From: Caryophanales bacterium UBA6259
GTDB taxonomy: Bacteria > Bacillota > Bacilli > Tepidibacillales > Tepidibacillaceae
Assembly: GCA_002441135.1 (NCBI GenBank)
Contig: DJVJ01000042.1
Location: 1 to 62,694, forward strand
Direction of reading: 5' to 3'
Length of the DNA stretch: 62,694 nucleotides
A model generated the notes under the pieces. That model was given only the letters and a program-made list of their open reading frames with translations, was not told the origin of the DNA and searched no databases. Position 1 is the stretch's first letter. Each line of letters starts with the position of its first letter. This document shows positions 25,742 to 33,259 of this stretch, piece after piece. A program made the translations under genes and the position numbers.

Positions 25742-26512
25742 ATGGGAGAAAAGAGAATCGTTCTAGTTACTGGATCAAAACAAGGAATCGGATATGCAAT
25801 TGCTGAAGCTTTTGCTCAAAATGGAGATCAACCAATCATTGTTGATTTAGAATTGGAAGAAGCTAAAAAATCGGCGAATATTTTAGCAGAAAAATATGAT
25901 ATTAAACCAATTGCCTATGTGGCTGATGTTTCTAGCCACGAATCTGTACAAAAATTAGTAGAGAATGTCATCAATGAATTTGGGCAAATTGATATTCTAG
26001 TTAATAATGCAGGCTTGCAGCATATTGATCCAGTTGAAAATTTTCCAATTGAAAAATGGGATATTTTGATAAATGTAATGCTAAAAGGGCCTTTTTTACT
26101 AACAAAATACGTAGTTCCACATATGAAAAAAAGACAATATGGTAGAATCATTAATATTTCATCCGTTCATGGCAAAACAGCATCTCCGTATAAATCAGCT
26201 TATGTATCAGCGAAGCATGGCGTTGTAGGTTTAACAAGAACCGTAGCAATCGAAGTGGCCAATGATAATATTACTGTTAATGCAGTAATGCCTGGTGCAG
26301 TTAAAACATTATTAGTGGAAAATCAGCTTAAAAAGTTAGCTGAGGAAGATGGAATAAGTGAAGAGGAAGCTTTACACAAACATTTGCTTCATAAGCAAGC
26401 ATTAAAAAGATTTATTAAAGCGGAGGAAGTTGCAGCGACTTGTGTGTACCTAGCTTCAAAAGGTGCTAGTTCTATTACAGGTGAAACAATAAGTGTATCA
26501 GGTGGATGGTAA
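25742..26512 (+). CDS. 3-hydroxybutyrate dehydrogenase (SDR family)
   Basis: NAD-dependent short-chain dehydrogenase interconverting 3-hydroxybutyrate and acetoacetate, 256 residues. The cofactor motif is TGSKQGIG near residues 11-18. NNAGLQHIDPVENFP near 91-105 and SSVHGKTASPYKSAYVSAKHG near 141-160 (Ser, Tyr, Lys) are characteristic of the 3-hydroxybutyrate group within the SDR superfamily. It follows the GntP permease with RBS GGGAGG, so the two form an uptake-oxidation operon. No CoA-transferase genes are adjacent, unlike in B. subtilis. Confidence 0.88.
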   Translation: MGEKRIVLVTGSKQGIGYAIAEAFAQNGDQPIIVDLELEEAKKSANILAEKYDIKPIAYVADVSSHESVQKLVENVINEFGQIDILVNNAGLQHIDPVENFPIEKWDILINVMLKGPFLLTKYVVPHMKKRQYGRIINISSVHGKTASPYKSAYVSAKHGVVGLTRTVAIEVANDNITVNAVMPGAVKTLLVENQLKKLAEEDGISEEEALHKHLLHKQALKRFIKAEEVAATCVYLASKGASSITGETISVSGGW

Positions 26513-26615
26513 TCATTCCTTCTCTAATGAAAACGGGTAACTCCACACTTTTTACACATTTTATATGTAGTCTAGATATAGTAAAGAATGAAGCCGCATT
26601 TTTTACCTTCCTGTT

Positions 26616-26647
26616 AATGACTGATTTCGATCAGTCATTTTTTTTTT
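26616..26647 (+). terminator. Terminator of the permease-dehydrogenase operon
   Basis: A perfect 10-bp stem AATGACTGAT/ATCAGTCATT with a TTCG tetraloop, followed by T10. Confidence 0.93.
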
Positions 26648-26805
26648 GCCTCCGACAAAATTAGACGGTATTTTCAGAATCTTCGTGATATAAGTATATA
26701 TAGTATGTCTAATTAAAAAAAGTCTTTCATATGATAGAAGGGGGTATTAAGAAGAACCAGAATCAGAATTTACTTTAAAAAAATAAAAATTTCAGGAGGT
26801 AGGTT

Positions 26806-28923
26806 ATGAAGAAAAGACTATTAGGGTTATTATTCACAAGTATTTTAGTATTGTCTTTGCTAACTCCAGCTTTTGCAAGTACTACAGATGAACAGTTTAA
26901 TGTAGAGCGTTATACAGATCGGGTAGATATTGATGGAAAGCTAAATCAATTAGCTAATGATCCTGAGTTCCAGAAACAAGCAGAGGTAAAAATAAAGGAA
27001 TCTGCAGCTCAGGTTTTTCCAACAAGTAGTAAAGGAAAAAAACCATCTAAAAATTCAGATGAAACAACTGAAGCGGCTTCTACTAGTACAGAAAGTGCCT
27101 TTACATTTGATGGAGGAACGAAATATTTCCTGAATTATGAACTTGCTTTTAAATCATTCACACTTCGTAGTGTTGGTGAGCATGTAGAAGTGTGGGTAGC
27201 AAATGATTTATCCTTCCCTGTGGGAGATTTACGTCCAGCTCATGTTGTAACACAAGCACAGGTGGATATTCTTCGTGATGAATTTGATAATAATATTTAT
27301 CCTGTAGACACTCAATTCTTTGGAATGCCAGATAGCCATGATGGATCATATTCACTACTTGCAGACTGGGGATATGTACCAGAAGGTTACTATGAGGGTG
27401 ATGGAGACAAGATAATTATGCTTGTAGACAATATTCGCGATGATAACTATTATGATTCAACATATCCATTTTTCGTTGCTGGATTCTATTGGGGTACATT
27501 AGAAAATTATATTGACCGAAATATTATCACTATTGATACAAACAGCTGGGCTACTCGTTTAGAAAACACCTTCTATGGAACAACGATTCATGAATTACAG
27601 CATTTAATTCATGCTGACAATGATGGTGATGAAACTTCTTGGGTTAATGAAGGAATGTCTACTTTCTCTGAATTCTTAGGTGGATATGGAATGGATGCTG
27701 GATCTATTAACTTCTTATTAGACCATCCAGAAAACTCTTTAACTAACTGGGATGATCAACGCTACGCAACTACTGGCCCAGAGACAATAGCGGATTATGG
27801 ATTAACTCAACTCTTTAGTCTTTATATTTATGAGCAATTTGGAAAAGAATTCATTCGTGAAATTGCTTTAAGCCCATACAATAGTATCGAAAGCTATGAA
27901 AAAGCATTAGAAAATAACAATATTAACATGAGTTTCCAAGACGTCTTTAAGAATTTTACTACAGCATTATTGGTTGATGATACTACTACAAATAGTGGTA
28001 TTTATGGCTTTAAAAACATTGATTTAAGAAAACTTCCTGTAGATAAAGCGGGAACAGAGCGTGGAATGACTGTTAATTTTGAGAAAGCAGCATTATATGA
28101 AAAAGATGGTGTACCAGCATGGGGTGCAGATTATAAAGTTCTAGATTTTACGGATAAAATCCGTAGCATCTCCTTTGATGGTGTAGATTTCCTTCCTATT
28201 CCATGGAAAACGGTTGCTGACCCACAAGGTTCTGGAGAACAAGTATACTGGGGTAATCAAGGGGATGAGGCAGATAATGCTTTAATCTTTAAAGCAGATT
28301 TAACCAATGTTTCCAATGCTACACTTATCTTTGATAATTTTATTGATATTGAAGAACAGTGGGATTTTGGGGTAGTTCAAGTTTCTACGGATGGTGGAAA
28401 TAGTTGGACTTCATTAGCAAATGATAATACTCGTTCTGATGTCGTTGAAGAAGGTTATCCTAAGATAAAAGAAAATCTTCCTGGATTTACAGGTTATTAT
28501 GAAGATTGGACTGCAGAAACTTTTGATCTAAGTGCTTATGCTGGTCAAGAAATCTATGTTTCCTTCCGTTATTTAACAGACTGGGGCTACAATGATACTG
28601 GTTGGTTTGTTGATAATATTCAAATTCCTGAAATTGGCTTACTTTTTGACGGAAGCTCAATGGATAATTTAATGTCTAACGACCAATTAACAAAGAATTA
28701 TGTTGAGTATGCAGTTACATTTATTCAGGAAAAAGATGGAAATTACAAAGTGATTGATGTTGATCCTTTTAATGTAACAGAAGAAAATGCCTTACAGCTT
28801 CGTCAGCTTTTCCTAGACGGAACAACATATATGAAAACTTGGTATGCTGCTCAACAAGATAGTTTAAATCCAGTGGATTTTGAATATGAAGTATTGTTAA
28901 AAACTCAAGGTCCTAAGAAATAA
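26806..28923 (+). CDS. Secreted zinc metalloprotease (HELQH type, immune-inhibitor-A-like C-terminal domain)
   Basis: A 705-residue preproprotein. The signal peptide is MKKRLLGLLF... with probable cleavage after AFA-S near 25. A pro-region with a Ser/Lys linker runs to about 95. The catalytic zinc motif is HELQH (262-266) in an IHELQHLIHAD context, with a downstream NEGMSTFSEF (Glu282) as probable third ligand. The C-terminal 450-620 region has VSTDGGNSWTSLA and TGWFVDNIQIP, a jelly-roll domain also found in InhA/M6 peptidases. The zinc motif recalls M30 (hyicolysin-like) enzymes, so the family is M30 or M6-like. Monocistronic, RBS AGGAGG. Confidence 0.85.
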   Translation: MKKRLLGLLFTSILVLSLLTPAFASTTDEQFNVERYTDRVDIDGKLNQLANDPEFQKQAEVKIKESAAQVFPTSSKGKKPSKNSDETTEAASTSTESAFTFDGGTKYFLNYELAFKSFTLRSVGEHVEVWVANDLSFPVGDLRPAHVVTQAQVDILRDEFDNNIYPVDTQFFGMPDSHDGSYSLLADWGYVPEGYYEGDGDKIIMLVDNIRDDNYYDSTYPFFVAGFYWGTLENYIDRNIITIDTNSWATRLENTFYGTTIHELQHLIHADNDGDETSWVNEGMSTFSEFLGGYGMDAGSINFLLDHPENSLTNWDDQRYATTGPETIADYGLTQLFSLYIYEQFGKEFIREIALSPYNSIESYEKALENNNINMSFQDVFKNFTTALLVDDTTTNSGIYGFKNIDLRKLPVDKAGTERGMTVNFEKAALYEKDGVPAWGADYKVLDFTDKIRSISFDGVDFLPIPWKTVADPQGSGEQVYWGNQGDEADNALIFKADLTNVSNATLIFDNFIDIEEQWDFGVVQVSTDGGNSWTSLANDNTRSDVVEEGYPKIKENLPGFTGYYEDWTAETFDLSAYAGQEIYVSFRYLTDWGYNDTGWFVDNIQIPEIGLLFDGSSMDNLMSNDQLTKNYVEYAVTFIQEKDGNYKVIDVDPFNVTEENALQLRQLFLDGTTYMKTWYAAQQDSLNPVDFEYEVLLKTQGPKK

Positions 28924-28959
28924 AGTATAATTGTTTAAAAAAACATAAAGTGAATGAAG

Positions 28960-28999
28960 AAAAGTTAGGCTAACTTACTTTGTTGGTCTAACTTTTTTG
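28960..28999 (+). terminator. Terminator after the metalloprotease
   Basis: AAAAGTTAG (28960-28968) pairs with CTAACTTTT (28988-28996), followed by T6. Confidence 0.75.
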
Positions 29000-29000
29000 T

Positions 29001-29062
29001 TTTATCGGAAGGAAAAAATAAAATTTTTCTATCCGAAATAAGATTATCAAACCCTTTACCCT
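29001..29062 (+). repeat. Modular hairpin repeat, copy 2 (module A)
   Basis: TATCGGAAGGAAAAA and TTTTTCTATCCGA form an imperfect inverted repeat that ends, like copy 1, in TATCCGAAATAAGA. The following 25 bases are a diverged start of module B. It again lies just behind a terminator. Confidence 0.55.
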
Positions 29063-29100
29063 CTTCATATTTCCTTCATCTTTTATGTTTAAAGTATAGT
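29063..29100 (+). promoter_or_regulatory. Direct repeat CTTCAT-N5-CTTCAT with -10 element
   Basis: CTTCAT at 29063-29068 and 29074-29079 (11-bp period) lies 15 bases before TATAGT (29095-29100), where an OmpR-class activator would replace a -35 element. The same motif occurs upstream of the SHOCT operon and csoR. Confidence 0.55.
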
Positions 29101-29140
29101 TATAAGCAAATTAACTATATAAAAAAGGAGATAGATAATC

Positions 29141-29539
29141 ATGAAAAAGAAATTAGTAACAGGGATATTAACAGCAGCATTAGTCTTAGGAGTAGGAACG
29201 AGTGCATTTGTAGCATATGCCAACGAGGGAACATGGAATCCAAGAGCATTCATGCAACAGCGTGGAATTAATGTAGAAGAAGCTGAAAAAGTGATGAAGC
29301 AGCAAGGAATCGACGTAGATCAAATGTATGAAATAATGAATTCTGGAGATTACGAAAAAATTCAAGAATATATGCAAAATGCAAACGTTAATTTTGGCCA
29401 AATGCTACCTTTTATGAAACAAATGCATCCAAATTGGTCCACAAAGGAAATTCAAGAACGGTTTGAAAGCATGCATGGTACAGGCGGAGCTTTCAATAGC
29501 AAAAATTTCCAAGGAATGATGGGTGGATATCAGAACTAA
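29141..29539 (+). CDS. Small secreted Met-rich protein of unknown function
   Basis: 132 residues with a clear signal peptide (MKKKLVTGILTAALVLGVG, cleavage near AYA-N at 27). The mature part is hydrophilic and helical, with a repeated EAEKVMKQQGIDVDQMYEIM pattern and about a dozen methionines plus two histidines (MLPFMKQMHPNWS, MHGTGG, MMGGYQN). This is compatible with, but does not prove, copper or metal binding outside the membrane. It lies upstream of SHOCT and csoR-copAZ genes and shares with them a direct-repeat promoter motif. I do not recognise the family. Confidence 0.8.
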   Translation: MKKKLVTGILTAALVLGVGTSAFVAYANEGTWNPRAFMQQRGINVEEAEKVMKQQGIDVDQMYEIMNSGDYEKIQEYMQNANVNFGQMLPFMKQMHPNWSTKEIQERFESMHGTGGAFNSKNFQGMMGGYQN

Positions 29540-29555
29540 ATAAACAAATACAAAA

Positions 29556-29588
29556 GAAGATAGGAGTATAAAAAATCCTGTCTTTTTT
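29556..29588 (+). terminator. Terminator after the Met-rich protein gene
   Basis: AGATAGGA pairs with TCCTGTCT (one T-G), followed by T5; A-rich sequence precedes the stem. Confidence 0.7.
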
Positions 29589-29644
29589 GTTGATTCTATA
29601 TTGAAAATAAGCATGATAATGAATTTATATCTTGTTGCTTACAC

Positions 29645-29851
29645 TTACACTCTAATAATTAAATAATCCCCATTTTTCATGTGTACTACGTCTGCTTTCA
29701 TTGCTTTAGCTATATCAGCAGTCATCGTTTTGGCTTCTTCTTCATTTTCAGCCCAGAGGCATAGGGAAGTTCCTCCGATAACCCTATCTCTTTTGGTAGT
29801 AACTAATGCTAAAACCTCATAAATAGGTCGATCAGATGATTCTCTACCCAT
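29645..29851 (-). CDS. Capping complex subunit for YIEGIA
   Basis: A 68-residue protein starting at ATG 29851 (GGGAGGAAG upstream). It has the small single-domain pattern RPIYEVLALVTTKRDRVIGGTSLCLWAENEEEA, found for the short partner gene that follows YIEGIA-domain genes in sporulating Firmicutes. The start lies one base from the stop of that gene, so they are co-translated. The biochemical role is unknown; conservation in spore formers suggests a sporulation function. Confidence 0.7.
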   Translation of the reverse strand: MGRESSDRPIYEVLALVTTKRDRVIGGTSLCLWAENEEEAKTMTADIAKAMKADVVHMKNGDYLIIRV

Positions 29852-29852
29852 A

Positions 29853-30752
29853 TTACTTCCTCCCAATCATATTGCTATTCATTACAGAATGACTCTTCTT
29901 CACATTTTCCAATAGTGGTGTATTTTTTACTGTTTCAATCAGTTTGTTAATGTCTTTCGTAATTGGAATTAAGGCAATAACTACTCTTCCTTGCTGATAT
30001 TCTTTGCGTGTAAAATGATACCTTTTTACACCTAGAGCCCTAGTAGCCTCAAATATAACGGCTTGGCGTTGGCCATAATTATCTAAGGTAATTCTAAAAT
30101 GATCCTCACGTGGGTAAATAACGACGGCAATGCCTTCTTCATTAAATAATTTTTGAGCATTTTCAGTACCAAGTATGTTAGTAACAAAAATTCCATCTAC
30201 AAATAATTCCGTGTCTTTTACTTCTATTTTGCCTTCCTTCACATCAGCAATATCGCCTACGGTTTTACCTTTAGAAAATCGTTTTAATAAATAGAGGGTG
30301 ATCATACCTGTAGCTGCTCCCACAGTAATACTAATCCACGTTTTCTCTTGTCCAGATAATTGAATACTTAAAGCACTAGTGAAGGAAACTATTAAGGCAA
30401 AGTAATTTCTTGCCTCAAAGGTTTTAGCTATTCCATCAATATAAGCATTACCTCTAAATGTATATTCCGTATTTTCAAGATCTTTTAAACTATCACGTTC
30501 CATTTTCCTAACATCTCTAAATTGTTGTATCGCAAGAGCTAAAAAGGTTACTGCGACAAAATTTTTAGTCATTATAGCAGGTATAGCAACTGCTCCTAAT
30601 GCTGCTGCGACAAATCCTGTTAGTAAATGAATAAGATAGCCATTAGGAAAGGAAGGATATTGCCTATAATCTTCTTTAAGAGTTATAAATCGGGCAAGTG
30701 TTCCTAAAATAGTAGAAATAATTATAATTTCAATATGTTGACTGGAGATCAT
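29853..30752 (-). CDS. YIEGIA-domain membrane protein
   Basis: A 299-residue protein with the signature NAYIDGIAKTFEARNYFALI near residues 100-120 (YIDGIA here for YIEGIA). The N-terminal half has several hydrophobic helices (about 5-20, 40-75, 120-155) and the C-terminal half is a soluble domain ending near VKNTPLLENVK. The start at ATG 30752 is preceded by GAGGTGG; the open frame extends upstream to 30836 without a site. It forms a two-gene operon with its small partner and is divergent from the SHOCT genes. The family is found in spore formers, with no defined mechanism. Confidence 0.8.
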   Translation of the reverse strand: MISSQHIEIIIISTILGTLARFITLKEDYRQYPSFPNGYLIHLLTGFVAAALGAVAIPAIMTKNFVAVTFLALAIQQFRDVRKMERDSLKDLENTEYTFRGNAYIDGIAKTFEARNYFALIVSFTSALSIQLSGQEKTWISITVGAATGMITLYLLKRFSKGKTVGDIADVKEGKIEVKDTELFVDGIFVTNILGTENAQKLFNEEGIAVVIYPREDHFRITLDNYGQRQAVIFEATRALGVKRYHFTRKEYQQGRVVIALIPITKDINKLIETVKNTPLLENVKKSHSVMNSNMIGRK

Positions 30753-30841
30753 AAAGCCACCTCGTCTTATTTCGGTATTCATTTTATTATGCCCAAATAT
30801 ACATTGAATAGTTGACTTTCTCCATACTTTCTGCATACAAT

Positions 30842-30880
30842 CTCCATTTTTTCTTCATTTGAAGGGTTTACTATTATAAC
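30842..30880 (+). promoter_or_regulatory. Direct repeat CTCCAT-N5-CTTCAT upstream of the SHOCT operon
   Basis: CTCCAT (30842-30847) and CTTCAT (30853-30858) have an 11-bp period and lie 13-16 bases before a TATTATAAC -10 region (30872-30880), as at 29063. Confidence 0.5.
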
Positions 30881-30917
30881 TGTAAGACAAACAGATAGTC
30901 AGGAGGCGAGACAAACA

Positions 30918-31100
30918 ATGTTTTTTATTCTTATTTTAATCATCGGCTTTTATTTCTATAAAACAGGCGAACTTCAAAGATGGATGGGTAACGCATCAGC
31001 TGGAAAAAATAGTGGTGATGCAAAAGGGGTCTTAGATTTACGTTTAGCAAAAGGCGAGATTAGTGTGGAAGAGCATGAGAAAATTAAGAATATACTCTAA
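30918..31100 (+). CDS. SHOCT-domain small membrane protein 1
   Basis: 60 residues: one N-terminal transmembrane helix (FFILILIIGFYFYKTG) and a C-terminal SHOCT motif (VLDLRLAKGEISVEEHEKIKNIL), a short helical oligomerisation motif common at the end of small bacterial membrane proteins. AGGAGG precedes the ATG. First of three SHOCT proteins in a row that are probably co-transcribed from the promoter near 30870. Function unknown. Confidence 0.8.
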   Translation: MFFILILIIGFYFYKTGELQRWMGNASAGKNSGDAKGVLDLRLAKGEISVEEHEKIKNIL

Positions 31101-31146
31101 TTTAAATAAATAAAGTTTTTAAGAATAACGAAAAGGAGGAATGAGA

Positions 31147-31437
31147 ATGTTTGGACATATAGGGAGGTATGGATTAAATGGTTTTTATGGTAATGGTTAT
31201 GGATTTAGAGGGTTTGGTTTTGGACATGGCTTTTTCGGGGGATTTTCTCAACTATTTTTCCTTATTCTGATTGGAGTTGTGATTTACTTGCTCATTAAAC
31301 TATCGTCTACAACTTCTAGAAAGAGACTATTTCAATCGAATATGAATACAGAAGCCAAAGAGATTGTTAAACTTCGTTACGCGCGAGGGGAGATTTCTCT
31401 AGATGAATATCAAAAAATAATGGACTCTTTGAATTAA
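31147..31437 (+). CDS. SHOCT-domain small membrane protein 2, Gly/Phe-rich N terminus
   Basis: 96 residues from ATG 31147 (AAGGAGG 7 bases upstream; an ATG at 31141 is too close to the site). The N terminus is Gly/Phe/Tyr-rich with two His (FGHIGRYGLNGFYGNG and then FGHGFFGGF). One transmembrane helix (about 36-52) follows, then a SHOCT motif (EIVKLRYARGEISLDEYQKIMDSL). It looks like a relative of the flanking genes with an added Gly-rich extension of unknown purpose. Confidence 0.8.
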   Translation: MFGHIGRYGLNGFYGNGYGFRGFGFGHGFFGGFSQLFFLILIGVVIYLLIKLSSTTSRKRLFQSNMNTEAKEIVKLRYARGEISLDEYQKIMDSLN

Positions 31438-31462
31438 GGAGATATAGAAAGGAAGATTGAAA

Positions 31463-31723
31463 ATGGGACCAGGATATGGTGCATTTAATGGTGGATGCTT
31501 TGGATTAGGAGGTGGATTTGGAATGATGTTTTTGGGGATATTAATTGTCGGTTTGATTATTTATTTGCTTTTTAAAGGAATAAATAATAATCAAAATGAT
31601 ACAATAACAAGCTCAAACAAAGGTAGTACTAATGCCAATGCATTAGAAATCGCAAAAACCAGATTGGCAAAGGGTGAAATTACTGCTGAGGAATATGAAA
31701 ATATTAAGAAAACATTAATGTAG
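31463..31723 (+). CDS. SHOCT-domain small membrane protein 3
   Basis: 86 residues from ATG 31463 (AAGGAAG upstream). It has a Gly-rich start (MGPGYGAFNGGCFGLGGGFG), one transmembrane helix (about 21-40), a Ser/Asn linker and a C-terminal SHOCT motif (EIAKTRLAKGEITAEEYENIKKTL). It is 25 bases after protein 2. The terminator that should follow is split by the IS element. Confidence 0.8.
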   Translation: MGPGYGAFNGGCFGLGGGFGMMFLGILIVGLIIYLLFKGINNNQNDTITSSNKGSTNANALEIAKTRLAKGEITAEEYENIKKTLM

Positions 31724-31789
31724 TAGTTTGTTTAAAAAAGAAGCATCCTTAGTAGACTTGATGTGACCCCAAAAAGTTAAAGTTTTATA

Positions 31790-32560
31790 TTAAGCAGCTA
31801 ATTGGCTGGTGTGAATTCGGTATTGAACCGGACTCATGCCTGCCAATTTTTGCTTTATACGTTTATTATTATAATAATTGATATATTCTTCAATTCTCTT
31901 TTTTAAATCTTCAAAAGAGCGACGTGCCACTCCATAATACATCTCTTGTTTTAATAAACCGAAAAAGTTCTCCATAGGAGAATTATCGATACAATTTCCT
32001 TTTCGTGACATACTCTGGAATACTTTGTTTTCTTTCAGTGTTTTAACCCATTTTTTATGCTGATAATGCCAGCCTTGATCGGAATGAATCGTTGTTCTAA
32101 ATTTAGATCCTTTTACGATTTCGAGAGCTTCCTCGAGAGGTTTAAGAACCAAATCTAATGTTGGATGCATACTAATCCCATATGAAAGAATTTCTCCGTT
32201 AAACATATCCATGATTGGATTTAGGTACAGTTTCACACCGTTTAAACACTTAAATTCTGTAATATCTGTTGTTAATTTTTGATGACATATACTAGTGTGA
32301 AAACGACGGTTAATACGGTTCTTTGCAATCGTTCCTACCGTCCCTTTGTATGAACTATACTTGCGTGATTTTCGTCTAAACTTTTCTCCTTTAAGTCCTA
32401 GTTTCTTCATGATACGTTGAACTTTCTTATGATTCACCTTAAGCCCTTTTTTCACCAATTCTAGGTGGATTCGACGGTAACCATAATTAGCATCATTTTC
32501 CTCAAATATGGTTTGGATAGATGCTTCTAGTTCTTCATTTGGATTCTTCTTCTGCATCAT
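31790..32560 (-). CDS. IS3-family transposase OrfB (DDE integrase)
   Basis: The catalytic part, rve/DDE fold: Asp in TTDITEFKCLNG, Asp in HSDQGWHY and Glu in NSPMENFFGLLKQEMYY, with an HTH_21 domain near the N terminus (NYGYRRIHLELVKKGLKVNHKKVQRIM). The frame stays open upstream of this ATG to about 32667, overlapping orfA in the -1 frame and giving the normal OrfB start ALSYELKEEFRLKDVLQIV. That implies a fused OrfAB made by programmed -1 frameshifting rather than initiation at 32560. Confidence 0.9.
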   Translation of the reverse strand: MMQKKNPNEELEASIQTIFEENDANYGYRRIHLELVKKGLKVNHKKVQRIMKKLGLKGEKFRRKSRKYSSYKGTVGTIAKNRINRRFHTSICHQKLTTDITEFKCLNGVKLYLNPIMDMFNGEILSYGISMHPTLDLVLKPLEEALEIVKGSKFRTTIHSDQGWHYQHKKWVKTLKENKVFQSMSRKGNCIDNSPMENFFGLLKQEMYYGVARRSFEDLKKRIEEYINYYNNKRIKQKLAGMSPVQYRIHTSQLAA

Positions 32561-32616
32561 TTTTATATGATAATGATAAGAAGATTCAGGAATACCGACT
32601 ATCTGTAAAACATCCT

Positions 32617-33183
32617 TTAATCGGAATTCTTCTTTGAGTTCGTATGATAACGCTGCTTGTGCTTTTCGAGATAGCCTTCTGGATCCATCTGAAAAGCTCG
32701 CAACTTTTTTAAGTATTCTACCTCTAAACGAAGCAACTCGTTTTCTCTTTCTAACTTTTTTTCGTTCGTTAATTCACTTTCTTCTACAGAATTCTTTCTT
32801 TTTTTATTCTTGGCATTGTCAGACATGGGTGGTCGTCCCTTCGGTTTACCCAGTGCCTCAATGCCGCCCTCCAAATAAGTTTTTTTCCATGCAGTAACAA
32901 GAGAAGGGTTTGTAATACCAAATTGGAGGGATGCATCTATTTCTGAAGCACCAGTGTTTTTAATATAGTCTAATATATCTTTTTTAAATTGAACAGAATA
33001 AACCGAATCGTGACGTTTCCGCATCAATCCATTTATTCCAAATTTCTCAAATACTTTTACCCATCTTTTTATTTGTGTATGGCTTTTTACACCATACTTC
33101 TCAGCTAATAATCCATATCCTAATTTGCCTACTTGATACTCCCTTACAATCATTAATTTAAATTGTTCGCTATATTTAGTCAT
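32617..33183 (-). CDS. IS3-family transposase OrfA (helix-turn-helix)
   Basis: 188 residues from ATG 33183. It has two helix-turn-helix units (EQFKLMIVREYQVGKLGYGL, then DILDYIKNTGASEIDASLQFGI) and a C-terminal leucine-zipper-like coiled coil (ERENELLRLEVEYLKKLRAF), as in IS150-type OrfA. It overlaps the OrfB frame; the A-rich GAAAAGC near 32662-32667 is a candidate slip site. The ribosome site GGGGTG lies in the 3' arm of the end-proximal hairpin. Confidence 0.9.
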   Translation of the reverse strand: MTKYSEQFKLMIVREYQVGKLGYGLLAEKYGVKSHTQIKRWVKVFEKFGINGLMRKRHDSVYSVQFKKDILDYIKNTGASEIDASLQFGITNPSLVTAWKKTYLEGGIEALGKPKGRPPMSDNAKNKKRKNSVEESELTNEKKLERENELLRLEVEYLKKLRAFQMDPEGYLEKHKQRYHTNSKKNSD

Positions 33184-33189
33184 AAAAAA

Positions 33190-33227
33190 CACCCCAAAAG
33201 TTATTTTTTACTCTAACTTTTGGGGTG
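33190..33227 (-). promoter_or_regulatory. Hairpin at the IS right end that can hide the orfA ribosome site
   Basis: On the minus strand CACCCCAAAAGTTA and TAACTTTTGGGGTG form a perfect 14-bp stem with a 10-base loop, followed by T6. The right arm contains GGGGTG, the orfA ribosome site. Transcripts entering from outside would fold it, and the T run may also terminate them. Confidence 0.75.
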
Positions 33228-33259
33228 CAGTACAACTAAGTGTTGCTTCTTTTTTTATT

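Larger units (their letters stand above)
31759..33234 (-). mobile_element. IS3-family (IS150-type) insertion sequence, 1476 bp
   Basis: The ends are imperfect inverted repeats starting TG: the left begins TGATGTGACCCCAAAA and the right, read inward, TGTACTGCACCCCAAAA. Direct duplications of 3 bp (ACT) flank it at 31756-31758 and 33235-33237, the size expected for this group. It carries orfA and orfB on the minus strand with intact-looking frames. The target is the loop of an intrinsic terminator. The element appears complete and may be active. Confidence 0.93.
31734..33256 (+). terminator. Intrinsic terminator of the SHOCT operon, split by an IS element
   Basis: Left arm AAAAAAGAAGCA and CTTAGT (31734-31753) and right arm ACTAAG and TGCTTCTTTTTTT (33235-33256) would form a near-perfect hairpin with a 2-base loop and T7 tail once the 1476-bp insertion and one copy of the ACT duplication are removed. 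Confidence 0.85.

Noticed and set aside
30764..30774. CCGAAATAAGA on the minus strand as a further copy of repeat module A
   Set aside because: Only 11 bases match, it lies in the leader of the YIEGIA gene, and no inverted arm accompanies it.
32634..32897. Frame opposite the IS orfA
   Set aside because: Shadow of the transposase gene on the other strand.
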